Shown here piece by piece: positions 46,526 to 53,295 of a stretch of DNA of 64,000 bases (position 1 is the first letter of the stretch; each line of letters starts with the position of its first letter). Below the pieces are notes generated by a model. That model saw nothing but the letters and a program-made list of their open reading frames with translations, searched no databases and was not told the origin of the DNA. A program made the position numbers and the translations under genes. This DNA is from Prevotella sp. GTDB lineage: Bacteria > Bacteroidota > Bacteroidia > Bacteroidales > Bacteroidaceae. The DNA is taken from assembly GCA_022775105.1 (NCBI GenBank), contig JALFIX010000070.1:1-64000 (forward strand), given 5' to 3'.

Positions 46526-49363
46526 TCACTTTGCCTGCCATCGGATAAGAAACATGTTGCTGCTCTCCGTTGACTGAATCATCCGTCGCTCCAGTTCGGC
46601 AATCATCCTTCGCCGCTGTTCGCCTATCTCGTCCTCCTTGTCCTCCAGTTCATTGCGCAACCGGCGTTTCTTGCGTTTCAGTTCATCTATTTTGCGCTCC
46701 AACTCTAATTTCTCCTGCACCGATGTCGCATTACGAGCATCGCGTTCTGCTTGCAGAGTGCTTCGCTTCACGATGGTCAGTTCCGCTTCCAGTCCATCGA
46801 TGCAATCCCTTTCCCATTGGTATATTCTGTTTTCTTCCTGTCGGAAGTAGTTGAGGTTGCGCGAGTCGATGTCGTTCAGCTTCGCCTTCGAACGTTGGGC
46901 TATGTCCTTCTGTAGTTTCTCCTTTACATCAGCAGGAATGGCTGTGACATCTGTTTCCACTCCTCCGTTCAGCATCAGACGCTCGGCTTCATCCTGTGTG
47001 AGAGCGCGTCCTGAGTCGGTGATGGCAGTGAAGATATGGTATTGCTCCTCCTCAAATGATGACACACTGAGACTTGACAACACAAGCCAACCGCTTTCGC
47101 CATGCAGATAATCAGGCAGATTGGCATTCATGCTGATGGCTGCCTCATCGAACACCACCGTGCCGCCATCGTCCAGCGGAAGTGAGAGGGCTGTGTTGAT
47201 GATATGTTGCGCCAAGGTGTCGTTGAGTCTATAGGGAAGGGCGTCGCCCTGATTGTTGAGCATGGAATATTTGCCCTTGCGCTCTCCGGCTACGGGAGTT
47301 TTCAGCACAAAGGTATAGTTGGAGTCGTTGAACACGGCTTGTGAGGAAAGTACATATTTTGTGAGTTCCCAGAAGACATGCTGATAGCGGTTGAGAAAGG
47401 CACCCGTCTCATCCTTGCGGGTGCGGAGATGCTCCTGCACATTGATGTCGAAATGCTCAATCACCTCCTGCCTCACCTCGTCCATCCTCTGGTCAATCTC
47501 TTCCTGCATGTCCGCCTGCAGACGACTGAAGGCAGCATTGATTTCCTCCTCACTGCGGCATTGCTGATAAATCTCCCAAATGCGACTCTCGATGTCTATA
47601 TTGTCAGCCTTGCCCAATATCTCGTCGCTTGCCCCAAACACATCGTCGAAGAGCTTGAACTTGTCGTTGAGCAGTTCAAATACTCTTACGTCTGCATAAT
47701 TCCTGATGTTGATGAAGTTTACCACCACAACATCGAATTTCTGTCCGTATCTATGGCATCTTCCGATACGCTGCTCAATGCGTTGCGGATTCCAGCTCAG
47801 GTCGAAATTGATAATCAGAGAACAGAATTGCAGGTTGAGACCTTCGGCTGCCGCCTCGGTGGCTATCATGATCTCTGCCTCATTCTGGAAGTAGTCAACA
47901 ATAGCGGCTCTGCGGTCGGCAGCCTTGATGCCACTCACCTTGTCGGGATGCTCAGCGCACCACCTTTTATATATATCATTGGTCTGAGGCTCGGATGCCT
48001 TTCCATTGAAAAGAACCACCTTGCCGTCGTAGCCGTTTGCCTCAAGAAACTCGCGTAGATAGGCTTGTGTCTTGGTGCTCTCGGTGAAGATGAGGGCCTT
48101 GCGGTTTGCTCCCATCTCGCGCAGTTTGTCGAACGATTGTTCCAAGGCGATGAGCAATGCCTTTGCCTTCGATTCTTCCTTGATATGCCTTGCCTTGTCG
48201 ATAAAGCCTTCCACTGTCTCTATCTCCCTCTTGAGTCGAGGTACATCTATCTCGTCCTCATCAAAAAGACTCTCTTCGCACACCATTGCCGAATCGTCCT
48301 CATATTCCTGGTAGGTCTGCCACTCGTCTTCATCCACCAGTTCCTCAACGTTCAGCTCTTCGGTCTTGTGGGCTTCCAACATGCGCGTGAGGCGTTCCTT
48401 GATATGCTCCAAGGTGAAGATGAGGGCGTATGTGGATGAGGCAAGTATCTTGCGGACAATCATGGTGGTGAGCTTCTTTTGCGAAGCAGGCACACTATAG
48501 AGATCGTCGCGACGCAGAAATTCGCTCACTGCCTGATAAAGCTCATACTCGTCGTCGGTGGCATTGAACTTCTGTGTCAGAGGCAGGCGGCGGGTGTAGT
48601 TGATGTATTCCTTGACATCTTTGCGGAGGGTTCGGGTGAACAGCGGTTGTATGCGCTCGCGCAGCTGTTTCAGGTTTTCGCCTTTGCCATATTCGTTGCG
48701 AAAACTCTTCTCGCTGCCAAAAAAGTGGTCGTCAATCACTGAGGTAAGACCATATAGCTCCATCAGAGAATTTTGGAAGGGTGTGGCAGTGAGCAGCAGT
48801 TTCTTCACTCCATGCAGTGCATCGCGCACATCGGCTGCCGTGCGTGCCGACTTGCGATAGACGTTGCGCATCTTGTGTGCCTCGTCCATCACCGCAAGGT
48901 CAAATCCGTTGGTCACGATGTCGCCCTTGTGCTTGGCGCAGAAATGATACGAACAGATAATCACCCGTTTGGCGGAGAGCGGATTGCGGCCTTCACGGAG
49001 ATAGGCGTTGTAGTTCTTGGTGTCGAGGATTTCGCACGGTATGCCAAATTTGTCCTGAAGTTCTGCCTCCCATTGCTTGCGCAACGAAGCCGGACAGACA
49101 ACGATGATCTTCCGCTTGCCTGTTGACCAATATTGGCATAACACAAGACCAGCCTCAATGGTTTTTCCTAAGCCTACCTCATCTGCCAACACAACGCCTT
49201 TGGACAGTGGCGAACGGAACGCAAAGAGGGCAGCATCAATCTGATGGGGATTGATGTCAACGGTGGAACTGAGCAACGACTGCGACAACGACTCCAGTTC
49301 TCCGCCATTGCTTTTCTGCGAAAGCAATGCCGCGTAATATCGGGCGTGATAACGTGTAATCAT
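46526..49363 (-). CDS. SNF2-type helicase/ATPase of the defence island
   Basis: This protein of about 945 residues is of the SNF2/HepA-like SF2 class. Motif I is LADEVGLGKTIEAG (about 60-73), motif II MDEAHKMRN (about 160), motif III LLTATPFQNS, motif V ATEAAAEGLNLQFC (about 500) and motif VI QRIGRCHRYGQ (about 540). The C-terminal roughly 150 residues are a Lys/Glu/Arg coiled coil (ELERKIDELKRKKRRLRNEL). I start at ATG 49363 (MITRYHARYY); the track's 49372 start is a TTG. It precedes the methylase by 23 nt. A promoter, a structured leader of about 445 nt and a start-abutting hairpin lie upstream. Confidence 0.9.
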   Translation of the reverse strand: MITRYHARYYAALLSQKSNGGELESLSQSLLSSTVDINPHQIDAALFAFRSPLSKGVVLADEVGLGKTIEAGLVLCQYWSTGKRKIIVVCPASLRKQWEAELQDKFGIPCEILDTKNYNAYLREGRNPLSAKRVIICSYHFCAKHKGDIVTNGFDLAVMDEAHKMRNVYRKSARTAADVRDALHGVKKLLLTATPFQNSLMELYGLTSVIDDHFFGSEKSFRNEYGKGENLKQLRERIQPLFTRTLRKDVKEYINYTRRLPLTQKFNATDDEYELYQAVSEFLRRDDLYSVPASQKKLTTMIVRKILASSTYALIFTLEHIKERLTRMLEAHKTEELNVEELVDEDEWQTYQEYEDDSAMVCEESLFDEDEIDVPRLKREIETVEGFIDKARHIKEESKAKALLIALEQSFDKLREMGANRKALIFTESTKTQAYLREFLEANGYDGKVVLFNGKASEPQTNDIYKRWCAEHPDKVSGIKAADRRAAIVDYFQNEAEIMIATEAAAEGLNLQFCSLIINFDLSWNPQRIEQRIGRCHRYGQKFDVVVVNFINIRNYADVRVFELLNDKFKLFDDVFGASDEILGKADNIDIESRIWEIYQQCRSEEEINAAFSRLQADMQEEIDQRMDEVRQEVIEHFDINVQEHLRTRKDETGAFLNRYQHVFWELTKYVLSSQAVFNDSNYTFVLKTPVAGERKGKYSMLNNQGDALPYRLNDTLAQHIINTALSLPLDDGGTVVFDEAAISMNANLPDYLHGESGWLVLSSLSVSSFEEEQYHIFTAITDSGRALTQDEAERLMLNGGVETDVTAIPADVKEKLQKDIAQRSKAKLNDIDSRNLNYFRQEENRIYQWERDCIDGLEAELTIVKRSTLQAERDARNATSVQEKLELERKIDELKRKKRRLRNELEDKEDEIGEQRRRMIAELERRMIQSTESSNMFLIRWQAK

Positions 49364-49365
49364 AA

Positions 49366-49410
49366 ATGCCAAATGATAGGTAGCAATCGCATCAACCTAT
49401 CATTTGGCAT
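49366..49410 (-). promoter_or_regulatory. 16-bp perfect hairpin abutting the SNF2 start codon
   Basis: ATGCCAAATGATAGGT (49366-49381) and ACCTATCATTTGGCAT (49395-49410) are exact inverted repeats with a 13-nt loop. In the mRNA the hairpin ends two bases before the ATG at 49363, so it should block ribosome access when folded, or it may be an operator. Confidence 0.75.
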
Positions 49411-49439
49411 GACTTGTATATCTATATCTGCGGAACGGC

Positions 49440-49680
49440 CATAGAAAAAGGGTGTAAGCTTCTTCTTACGGTGTTCCGGGGTTAAGCGTCGGATTCTTGG
49501 ACCCCTCGTAGTATAAGAGTGCTTACACCCATTGCTGGGTGCAAACATCTTCTATCGTTATACTACGATTGGCCTTAAAATTCCTGACGCCTGTATATAC
49601 GCCAAAGCCAACCATCATTGATGTGGTCTTTTATCCAAGAGTTAAGTTTCCGACGCTTATTCTGGAACACCACAATGATA
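49440..49680 (-). ncRNA. Candidate structured attenuator leader of the defence operon
   Basis: Read on the minus strand, GGTGTTCC..TAAGCGTCGGA (49676-49650 region) can pair with TCCGACGCTTA..GGAACACC (49494-49469). Nested inside are CGTAGTATAA/TTATACTACG and CACCC-agcaat-GGGTG. Alternatively GGGTGTAAGC (complement of 49521-49530) pairs with GCTTACACCC (complement of 49450-49459), which is followed by TTTTTC. The two folds exclude each other, as in terminator/antiterminator switches. There is no long ORF on this strand in the segment. It resembles no RNA family I recognise. Confidence 0.55.
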
Positions 49681-49814
49681 GTCTGATGTTGCTATATGTC
49701 AATATGTTATGTTTCTTTTTTCTTCTTTTCTCTGTTTCTTGTTTTATCTTTAAGTTAATACTCGCAAGCGGCCGCCATCGTGGCATATTGCCACCGCAAG
49801 CCGCTCTTACGGTG

Positions 49815-49844
49815 CAAAATTACAAATAAAAAACGAAAGGACAA
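49815..49844 (-). promoter_or_regulatory. Promoter of the defence operon (SNF2 gene)
   Basis: On the minus strand TTG (complement of 49842-49844), 19 nt, TAATTTTG (complement of 49815-49822). About 32 bp here, including CTTTGTCCTTTC and TTTTATTTGTAA, nearly duplicate the VapBC-like promoter at 50594-50623. The distance to ATG 49363 implies a leader of about 445 nt. Confidence 0.75.
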
Positions 49845-49878
49845 AGAAAAAGGGAGAAAAACTTGCGGTTTTCTCCCT
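49841..49878. terminator. Terminator of the PIN gene; right copy of the 23-bp inverted repeat
   Basis: AGGGAGAAAA (49851-49860) pairs with TTTTCTCCCT (49869-49878) over an 8-nt loop, and on the minus strand it is followed by a T-rich run. Bases 49841-49863 exactly match the complement of 39605-39627. The terminator overlaps the -33 element of the next promoter. Confidence 0.8.
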
Positions 49879-49885
49879 ATATTTT

Positions 49886-50299
49886 TTAGTTAAAATAATC
49901 ATCAAGAAACTCAGTAGGGCTTTTGACCATTACATCCAAATCTCTAAAGTGTCGAGTATTGCGCGTTACAATAACATCTGGTTTGATGGATTTCGCTGGT
50001 ATGTACTGCACAGTATCCTCAAAATCCAAACTTCTGTTGTTTAAGCTATACCGAATTTCCGAGACTCCGATAGATGTAATAGTACACAAGTCTGAGAATA
50101 AAGACAATTTTTCATATAAATCTTCCACGCTATATGTTTTTCTCAGAACATAGAAGGCATTTACAAATGATAATGAAGAAGCACATAGCTCAATGCCTTT
50201 CTTCATTGCTAAATCGACAATTATAGCAGCTGGTCTGAAGAAGTTCTCCCTTTGGGCATAAAAGTCGATTATCACGTTTGTGTCAAGAAATACTTTCAT
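49886..50299 (-). CDS. PIN-domain toxin (VapC-like)
   Basis: This 137-residue PIN nuclease shows the acidic residues in MKVFLDTNVIIDFY, LDFEDTVQY and IVTRNTRHFRDLDV. VapC toxins cut tRNA or rRNA sites. Its start overlaps the antitoxin stop by 4 nt (ATGA), so translation is coupled. A strong terminator follows. It lies just upstream of the SNF2 promoter, at the island edge. Confidence 0.9.
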   Translation of the reverse strand: MKVFLDTNVIIDFYAQRENFFRPAAIIVDLAMKKGIELCASSLSFVNAFYVLRKTYSVEDLYEKLSLFSDLCTITSIGVSEIRYSLNNRSLDFEDTVQYIPAKSIKPDVIVTRNTRHFRDLDVMVKSPTEFLDDYFN

Positions 50300-50562
50300 C
50301 GTGTTTTTTCTATTTGGTATTTGGCATAGTCTTCTTCGTAATTATCTCCAAGATCCTTACGTTCATCAAAAGTCATTGCCATAACTTCTGAAGACAAGGG
50401 GTAATCACGCCAAGCATGACTCTGTCTTTTTATAGATGTATTATCTAACGACAGGGTCTTTAAAATAATGCTTTCAATGAAATCCTTTACGCTAATGTTG
50501 TGAGTCTTTGCATAGGATTCTGCACCATTATAGATATTCTGATCAATGACCAATGTTCTCAT
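50296..50562 (-). CDS. VapB-like antitoxin (DUF6364-type)
   Basis: This 88-residue protein pairs an N-terminal ribbon-helix-helix-like segment (MRTLVIDQNIYNGAESYAKTHNISVKDFIE) with an acidic C-terminal tail (EEDYAKYQIEKTR) that would bind the toxin. Order, overlap and size fit type II antitoxins next to PIN toxins in Bacteroidota. An AGGAGA motif precedes the ATG, one of the few Shine-Dalgarno-like sequences here. It probably represses its own promoter. Confidence 0.85.
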   Translation of the reverse strand: MRTLVIDQNIYNGAESYAKTHNISVKDFIESIILKTLSLDNTSIKRQSHAWRDYPLSSEVMAMTFDERKDLGDNYEEDYAKYQIEKTR

Positions 50563-50593
50563 AATTGTATCTCCTTATATTATATATCCGCCG

Positions 50594-50623
50594 CAAAGTT
50601 ACAAATAAAATTTGAAAGGACAA
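50594..50623 (-). promoter_or_regulatory. Promoter of the VapBC-like pair
   Basis: Minus strand: TTG (complement of 50621-50623), 19 nt, TAACTTTG (complement of 50594-50601), then GCGGCGGATATATAA. It is highly similar in the spacer to the SNF2 promoter and in the first transcribed bases to the MNT/HEPN promoter. Confidence 0.75.
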
Positions 50624-50657
50624 AGAAAATGGGAGTTTTTTTGTGATTTGAGATATC

Positions 50658-50729
50658 GACTCTCAATTTTTATGGGTTGACTCTCAATTTGGGGGTTTTG
50701 GCTCTCAAATGAGGGAGATTGGCTCTCAG
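50658..50729. repeat. Four CTCTCAA iterons with exact 21-bp spacing
   Basis: G(A/G)CTCTCA motifs begin at 50658, 50679, 50700 and 50721, each exactly 21 bp apart (two helical turns). The sequence between them is only partly conserved. They lie between the VapBC-like promoter and the sigma-factor promoter, in a 334-bp gap with no gene. Confidence 0.85.
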
Positions 50730-50838
50730 AGGACGATGAGGGGGAGAGAAGTCCTGTCTTGAATGTTGAGACAACCATTTGATAATCAAGATGAAAAAAC
50801 TTTTTTCAAGGGTAGTGCTCACTTTATTTCCAAGAGCC

Positions 50839-50868
50839 TTGGTCGGAGTTTGAGAGTATGTAACTTTG
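50839..50868 (+). promoter_or_regulatory. Promoter of the sigma-factor cassette
   Basis: TTG (50839-50841), 19 nt, TAACTTTG (50861-50868), 28 nt before ATG 50897 and about 110 bp downstream of the 21-bp iterons. Confidence 0.75.
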
Positions 50869-50896
50869 CACCCAGAGAATTAAAAATATATCGACA

Positions 50897-51451
50897 ATGA
50901 TGAAAGAAAACAAGACGTTGGGCTACGTGCTCAACAACGACCAGCAAAGGCTGGTGGAAGAAAACTGGGAGTTTGCCGCAGGTGTGGCAAGACGTTATGC
51001 CGATGGTGGCGTGCCGATGGCTGAACTTGAAAGCGAGGCTTGGACGGCTCTCTGCAAGGCTGCCTATAAATATAAAAAGGTGGAGGGATGCAAGTTTACT
51101 TCATACGCCTACCATTTTATCAGGGGCGACATCATGAGACTTCTCAAGAACGAGAGGGATAGGAGAGAGTGGGAGGTGTGTTCGGTGGTGGATGACTTGA
51201 CTGAGCAGGGGCTCACTGGGGATGAAGAGTGGATAGCGGATGACGAGAGGCGCGAGATGCTCGAAGAACTGATGGAGAGGCTCACCAAAAGGGAGCGCGA
51301 GGTGGTGAGGCGATGCTACGGAGTGGGGGCTGAGCTGACTACCCCTAAGGACTTGGCGAAGGAGTTGGGAGTGACGCCTGAGAGAGTTAGGCAGATTCTC
51401 AACAAGGCGGTCAACAAGTTGAAGATTATGTATTCTAATTCAAGGAGTTAA
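50897..51451 (+). CDS. Sigma-70-family sigma factor, small
   Basis: This 184-residue protein has region 2 (FAAGVARRYADGGVPMAELESEAWTAL, FTSYAYHFIRGDIMRLL) and region 4 (LTKREREVVRRCYGVG, TTPKDLAKELGVTPERVRQI). There is no region 1 or 3.2 and no ECF-type anti-sigma gene nearby. The arrangement resembles the small sigma factors of Bacteroidales mobile elements rather than RpoD. The stop codon lies within the first GGAGTTAAA repeat unit. It is followed by two genes of unknown role that look like one cassette. Confidence 0.85.
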   Translation: MMKENKTLGYVLNNDQQRLVEENWEFAAGVARRYADGGVPMAELESEAWTALCKAAYKYKKVEGCKFTSYAYHFIRGDIMRLLKNERDRREWEVCSVVDDLTEQGLTGDEEWIADDERREMLEELMERLTKREREVVRRCYGVGAELTTPKDLAKELGVTPERVRQILNKAVNKLKIMYSNSRS

Positions 51452-51505
51452 AGGAGTTAAAGGAAGTTAAAAGGAGTTAAGGGCAAATGTTCTTACTATT
51501 GAGTG
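51442..51505. repeat. GGAGTTAAA element, half copy E
   Basis: Four GGAGTTAA-type units followed by GGGCAAATGTTC and CTATTGAG, matching the left half of the sense-strand core of copies A-D. The right TTTAACTCC arm is missing. It has the same orientation to transcription as the others. Confidence 0.75.
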
Positions 51506-51521
51506 TAAAAATTATATATAT

Positions 51522-51908
51522 ATGGGTATTTCAAAAATTATGGAGTTGGCAGCCTCTATAAAACTGCCGGTTAGAGTGTTGGTGATGGCTGCGGACATTG
51601 AGCCGCTGATGAAGGCCATGGAGATGGGATATGTGGTGTGTGACGGCAACGGAGGCGCCACGTGGATGCTTGGCAGCAAGACATTGCTTGCCTACTTCTT
51701 GGGGCGCGTGTGGGCGGCTGACTTCCCTAATGTTAAAAAGGGTGGCGGCACTCCTTTGTGGGTAAAGGGCGACAATGTGTTTCCGGGAAAGGCTCTGGAG
51801 AGATTCTTCGGCGAGAAGAACCTCAAAGAGCTTCGACAGGGAAAGCTATATAATAATGTGCCCGAGGGTCACCGCATCGTTGACCGACTTTTCATTACAT
51901 TACAATAA
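51522..51908 (+). CDS. Unknown protein, 128 aa
   Basis: No family is recognised. It has an N-terminal helix (MGISKIMELAASIKLPVRVLV), a Gly-rich central part (VCDGNGGATWMLG), and a basic C-terminal half (LERFFGEKNLKELRQGKLYNNVPEGHRIV). No signal peptide or membrane helix is evident. It lies 70 nt after the sigma factor and 21 nt before the DUF3987-like gene, so it is probably part of one operon. The short gap after it contains a direct repeat of TTCATTACA/TTACAATAA. Confidence 0.6.
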   Translation: MGISKIMELAASIKLPVRVLVMAADIEPLMKAMEMGYVVCDGNGGATWMLGSKTLLAYFLGRVWAADFPNVKKGGGTPLWVKGDNVFPGKALERFFGEKNLKELRQGKLYNNVPEGHRIVDRLFITLQ

Positions 51909-51929
51909 TTTCATTACAATAATATATAT

Positions 51930-53237
51930 ATGACTATGAGTGATATGAATACTACAGCCAATAAAACATTGAATAATAAGGAGTTGAGAAATGCAATGCC
52001 TCCTTCGATGCCCCGAAAGCTGCCGTTTTTGGTGTCGCATCTGATAAAAAACGTGCCATTTGTGTGCCGTCCGTCGGTGGCAAACGGTGTTTTTCCCGCA
52101 CTTGGCATACATTTGAACCAGGTGAAGTTTGAGCTTATCGACGGCACCGAGAAGGAGGCCACGTTCATGAGCGTGAACATCGCTCCGCAGTCGTCGGGCA
52201 AGTCGGCGGTGAACAAGCCTGTGGAGTATATCCTTGCAGACATCGTGGAGCGCGACAAGGTGAACCGCGAGCGCGAGCAGGAATGGAAGGACTCGATGAA
52301 CAAGAAGGGAGCCAACAAGGAGAAACCCAAGCGTCCGGATGACCTGTGCGTGCAGGTGTTGGTGAGCGACATGACCAATGCAGCCTTCGTGCAGCGAATG
52401 AACGACGCCAAGGGAAAGTATCTATACACCAACTTGGAGGAGATAGAGCTGTTGCGCCAGTTGCACACCAACGGCACCAAGGATGTGGGCAAGATCATCT
52501 GTCTTTGCTTCGACAACGGAATGTACGGTCAGGAGCGCGTGGGAACACAGTCGGTGACGGCGAGGGTGGCCCTGCGCTGGAACTGGAACGCCTCGACCAC
52601 CATCCTCAAGGGTCAGAAGTTCTTCCGTGGCAGTCTTGTGGATGGCACGCTCTCGCGCCTTAACATCTCTACCATTATCCCCGACAAGACCAAGCCCTTC
52701 GTCTATGGCAAGTATGACGAGCGGTTTGCGGTAGAGCTTAAGCCGTATATCGACCGTCTGAACGAGGCGAGGGGAACGGTGGCTTGCCGCGAGGCGTTGC
52801 GCATGGCAAGGAGAATGTTGGACAGATGTCAGCGAGAGGGCGACCTCACTGGCGACGACGTGTATCAGGACTTGTCGTATCGTGCCGTGACTATAGCCTA
52901 TCTCAAGGCGATGGTGCTGTATATCGCCCACGGTATGCAGTGGTCGAAGGAGATTGAGAAGTTTGCCGAGTGGAGCCTGGAATATGACCTGTGGTGCAAG
53001 TGCCACTATTTTGGCGAAGAAATGACGGAAGAGAAGCAGAAGGAGCGTGTGGAGCACAAGCGAGGCCGACAGAACATGCTGGAGATGCTGCCCGAGAGAT
53101 TCACCGAGGACCAGGTGGTGGAGGTGAGACGCCGCTTGGGCCTGGACGACGACGCCAAGAACATGCTTCGCGTGTGGGTGTTCCGAAAGTATATCCAGAA
53201 GGATGCCATAACGGGGATATATATCAAAAGAGGATAG
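51930..53237 (+). CDS. DUF3987-like P-loop protein of element type
   Basis: This 435-residue protein has a P-loop-like APQSSGKSAV near residue 87 and a later NLEEIELLRQL segment. The overall pattern (SLVDGTLSRLNISTIIPD, YLKAMVLYIAHG) recalls the DUF3987/primase-helicase ATPases found in Bacteroidales phages, plasmids and transposons. Family assignment is tentative. No primase or Rep gene is adjacent. A 9-bp hairpin (GGATAGGGC/GCCCTATCC) directly overlaps the stop codon. Confidence 0.55.
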   Translation: MTMSDMNTTANKTLNNKELRNAMPPSMPRKLPFLVSHLIKNVPFVCRPSVANGVFPALGIHLNQVKFELIDGTEKEATFMSVNIAPQSSGKSAVNKPVEYILADIVERDKVNREREQEWKDSMNKKGANKEKPKRPDDLCVQVLVSDMTNAAFVQRMNDAKGKYLYTNLEEIELLRQLHTNGTKDVGKIICLCFDNGMYGQERVGTQSVTARVALRWNWNASTTILKGQKFFRGSLVDGTLSRLNISTIIPDKTKPFVYGKYDERFAVELKPYIDRLNEARGTVACREALRMARRMLDRCQREGDLTGDDVYQDLSYRAVTIAYLKAMVLYIAHGMQWSKEIEKFAEWSLEYDLWCKCHYFGEEMTEEKQKERVEHKRGRQNMLEMLPERFTEDQVVEVRRRLGLDDDAKNMLRVWVFRKYIQKDAITGIYIKRG

Positions 53238-53253
53238 GGCTGCTGCCCTATCC
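53232..53253. terminator. 9-bp hairpin between converging genes
   Basis: GGATAGGGC (53232-53240), TGCT loop, GCCCTATCC (53245-53253). It overlaps the stop of the DUF3987-like gene and precedes the rhaD stop on the other strand. There is no clear U-run. Confidence 0.55.
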
Positions 53254-53295
53254 TAATGTTATGCCGTCCTTTCTGCAAGATAGAAAGGGAAGCTC

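Noticed and set aside
39630-49363. BREX or DISARM classification of the defence island
   Set aside because: No PglZ, BrxC or BrxL for BREX; no drmA, drmB (DUF1998) or PLD-type drmC for DISARM.
49450-49530. tRNA-like acceptor stem GGGTGTAAGC/GCTTACACCC
   Set aside because: Stem is 10 bp, there is no T-loop consensus, anticodon arm or CCA context; a competing-fold leader explains it better.
49469-49676. Invertible promoter (phase switch) flanked by GGTGTTCC/GGAACACC repeats
   Set aside because: The arms are interrupted by unequal internal segments and enclose no consensus promoter; the promoter lies outside them. Kept as RNA-structure candidate.
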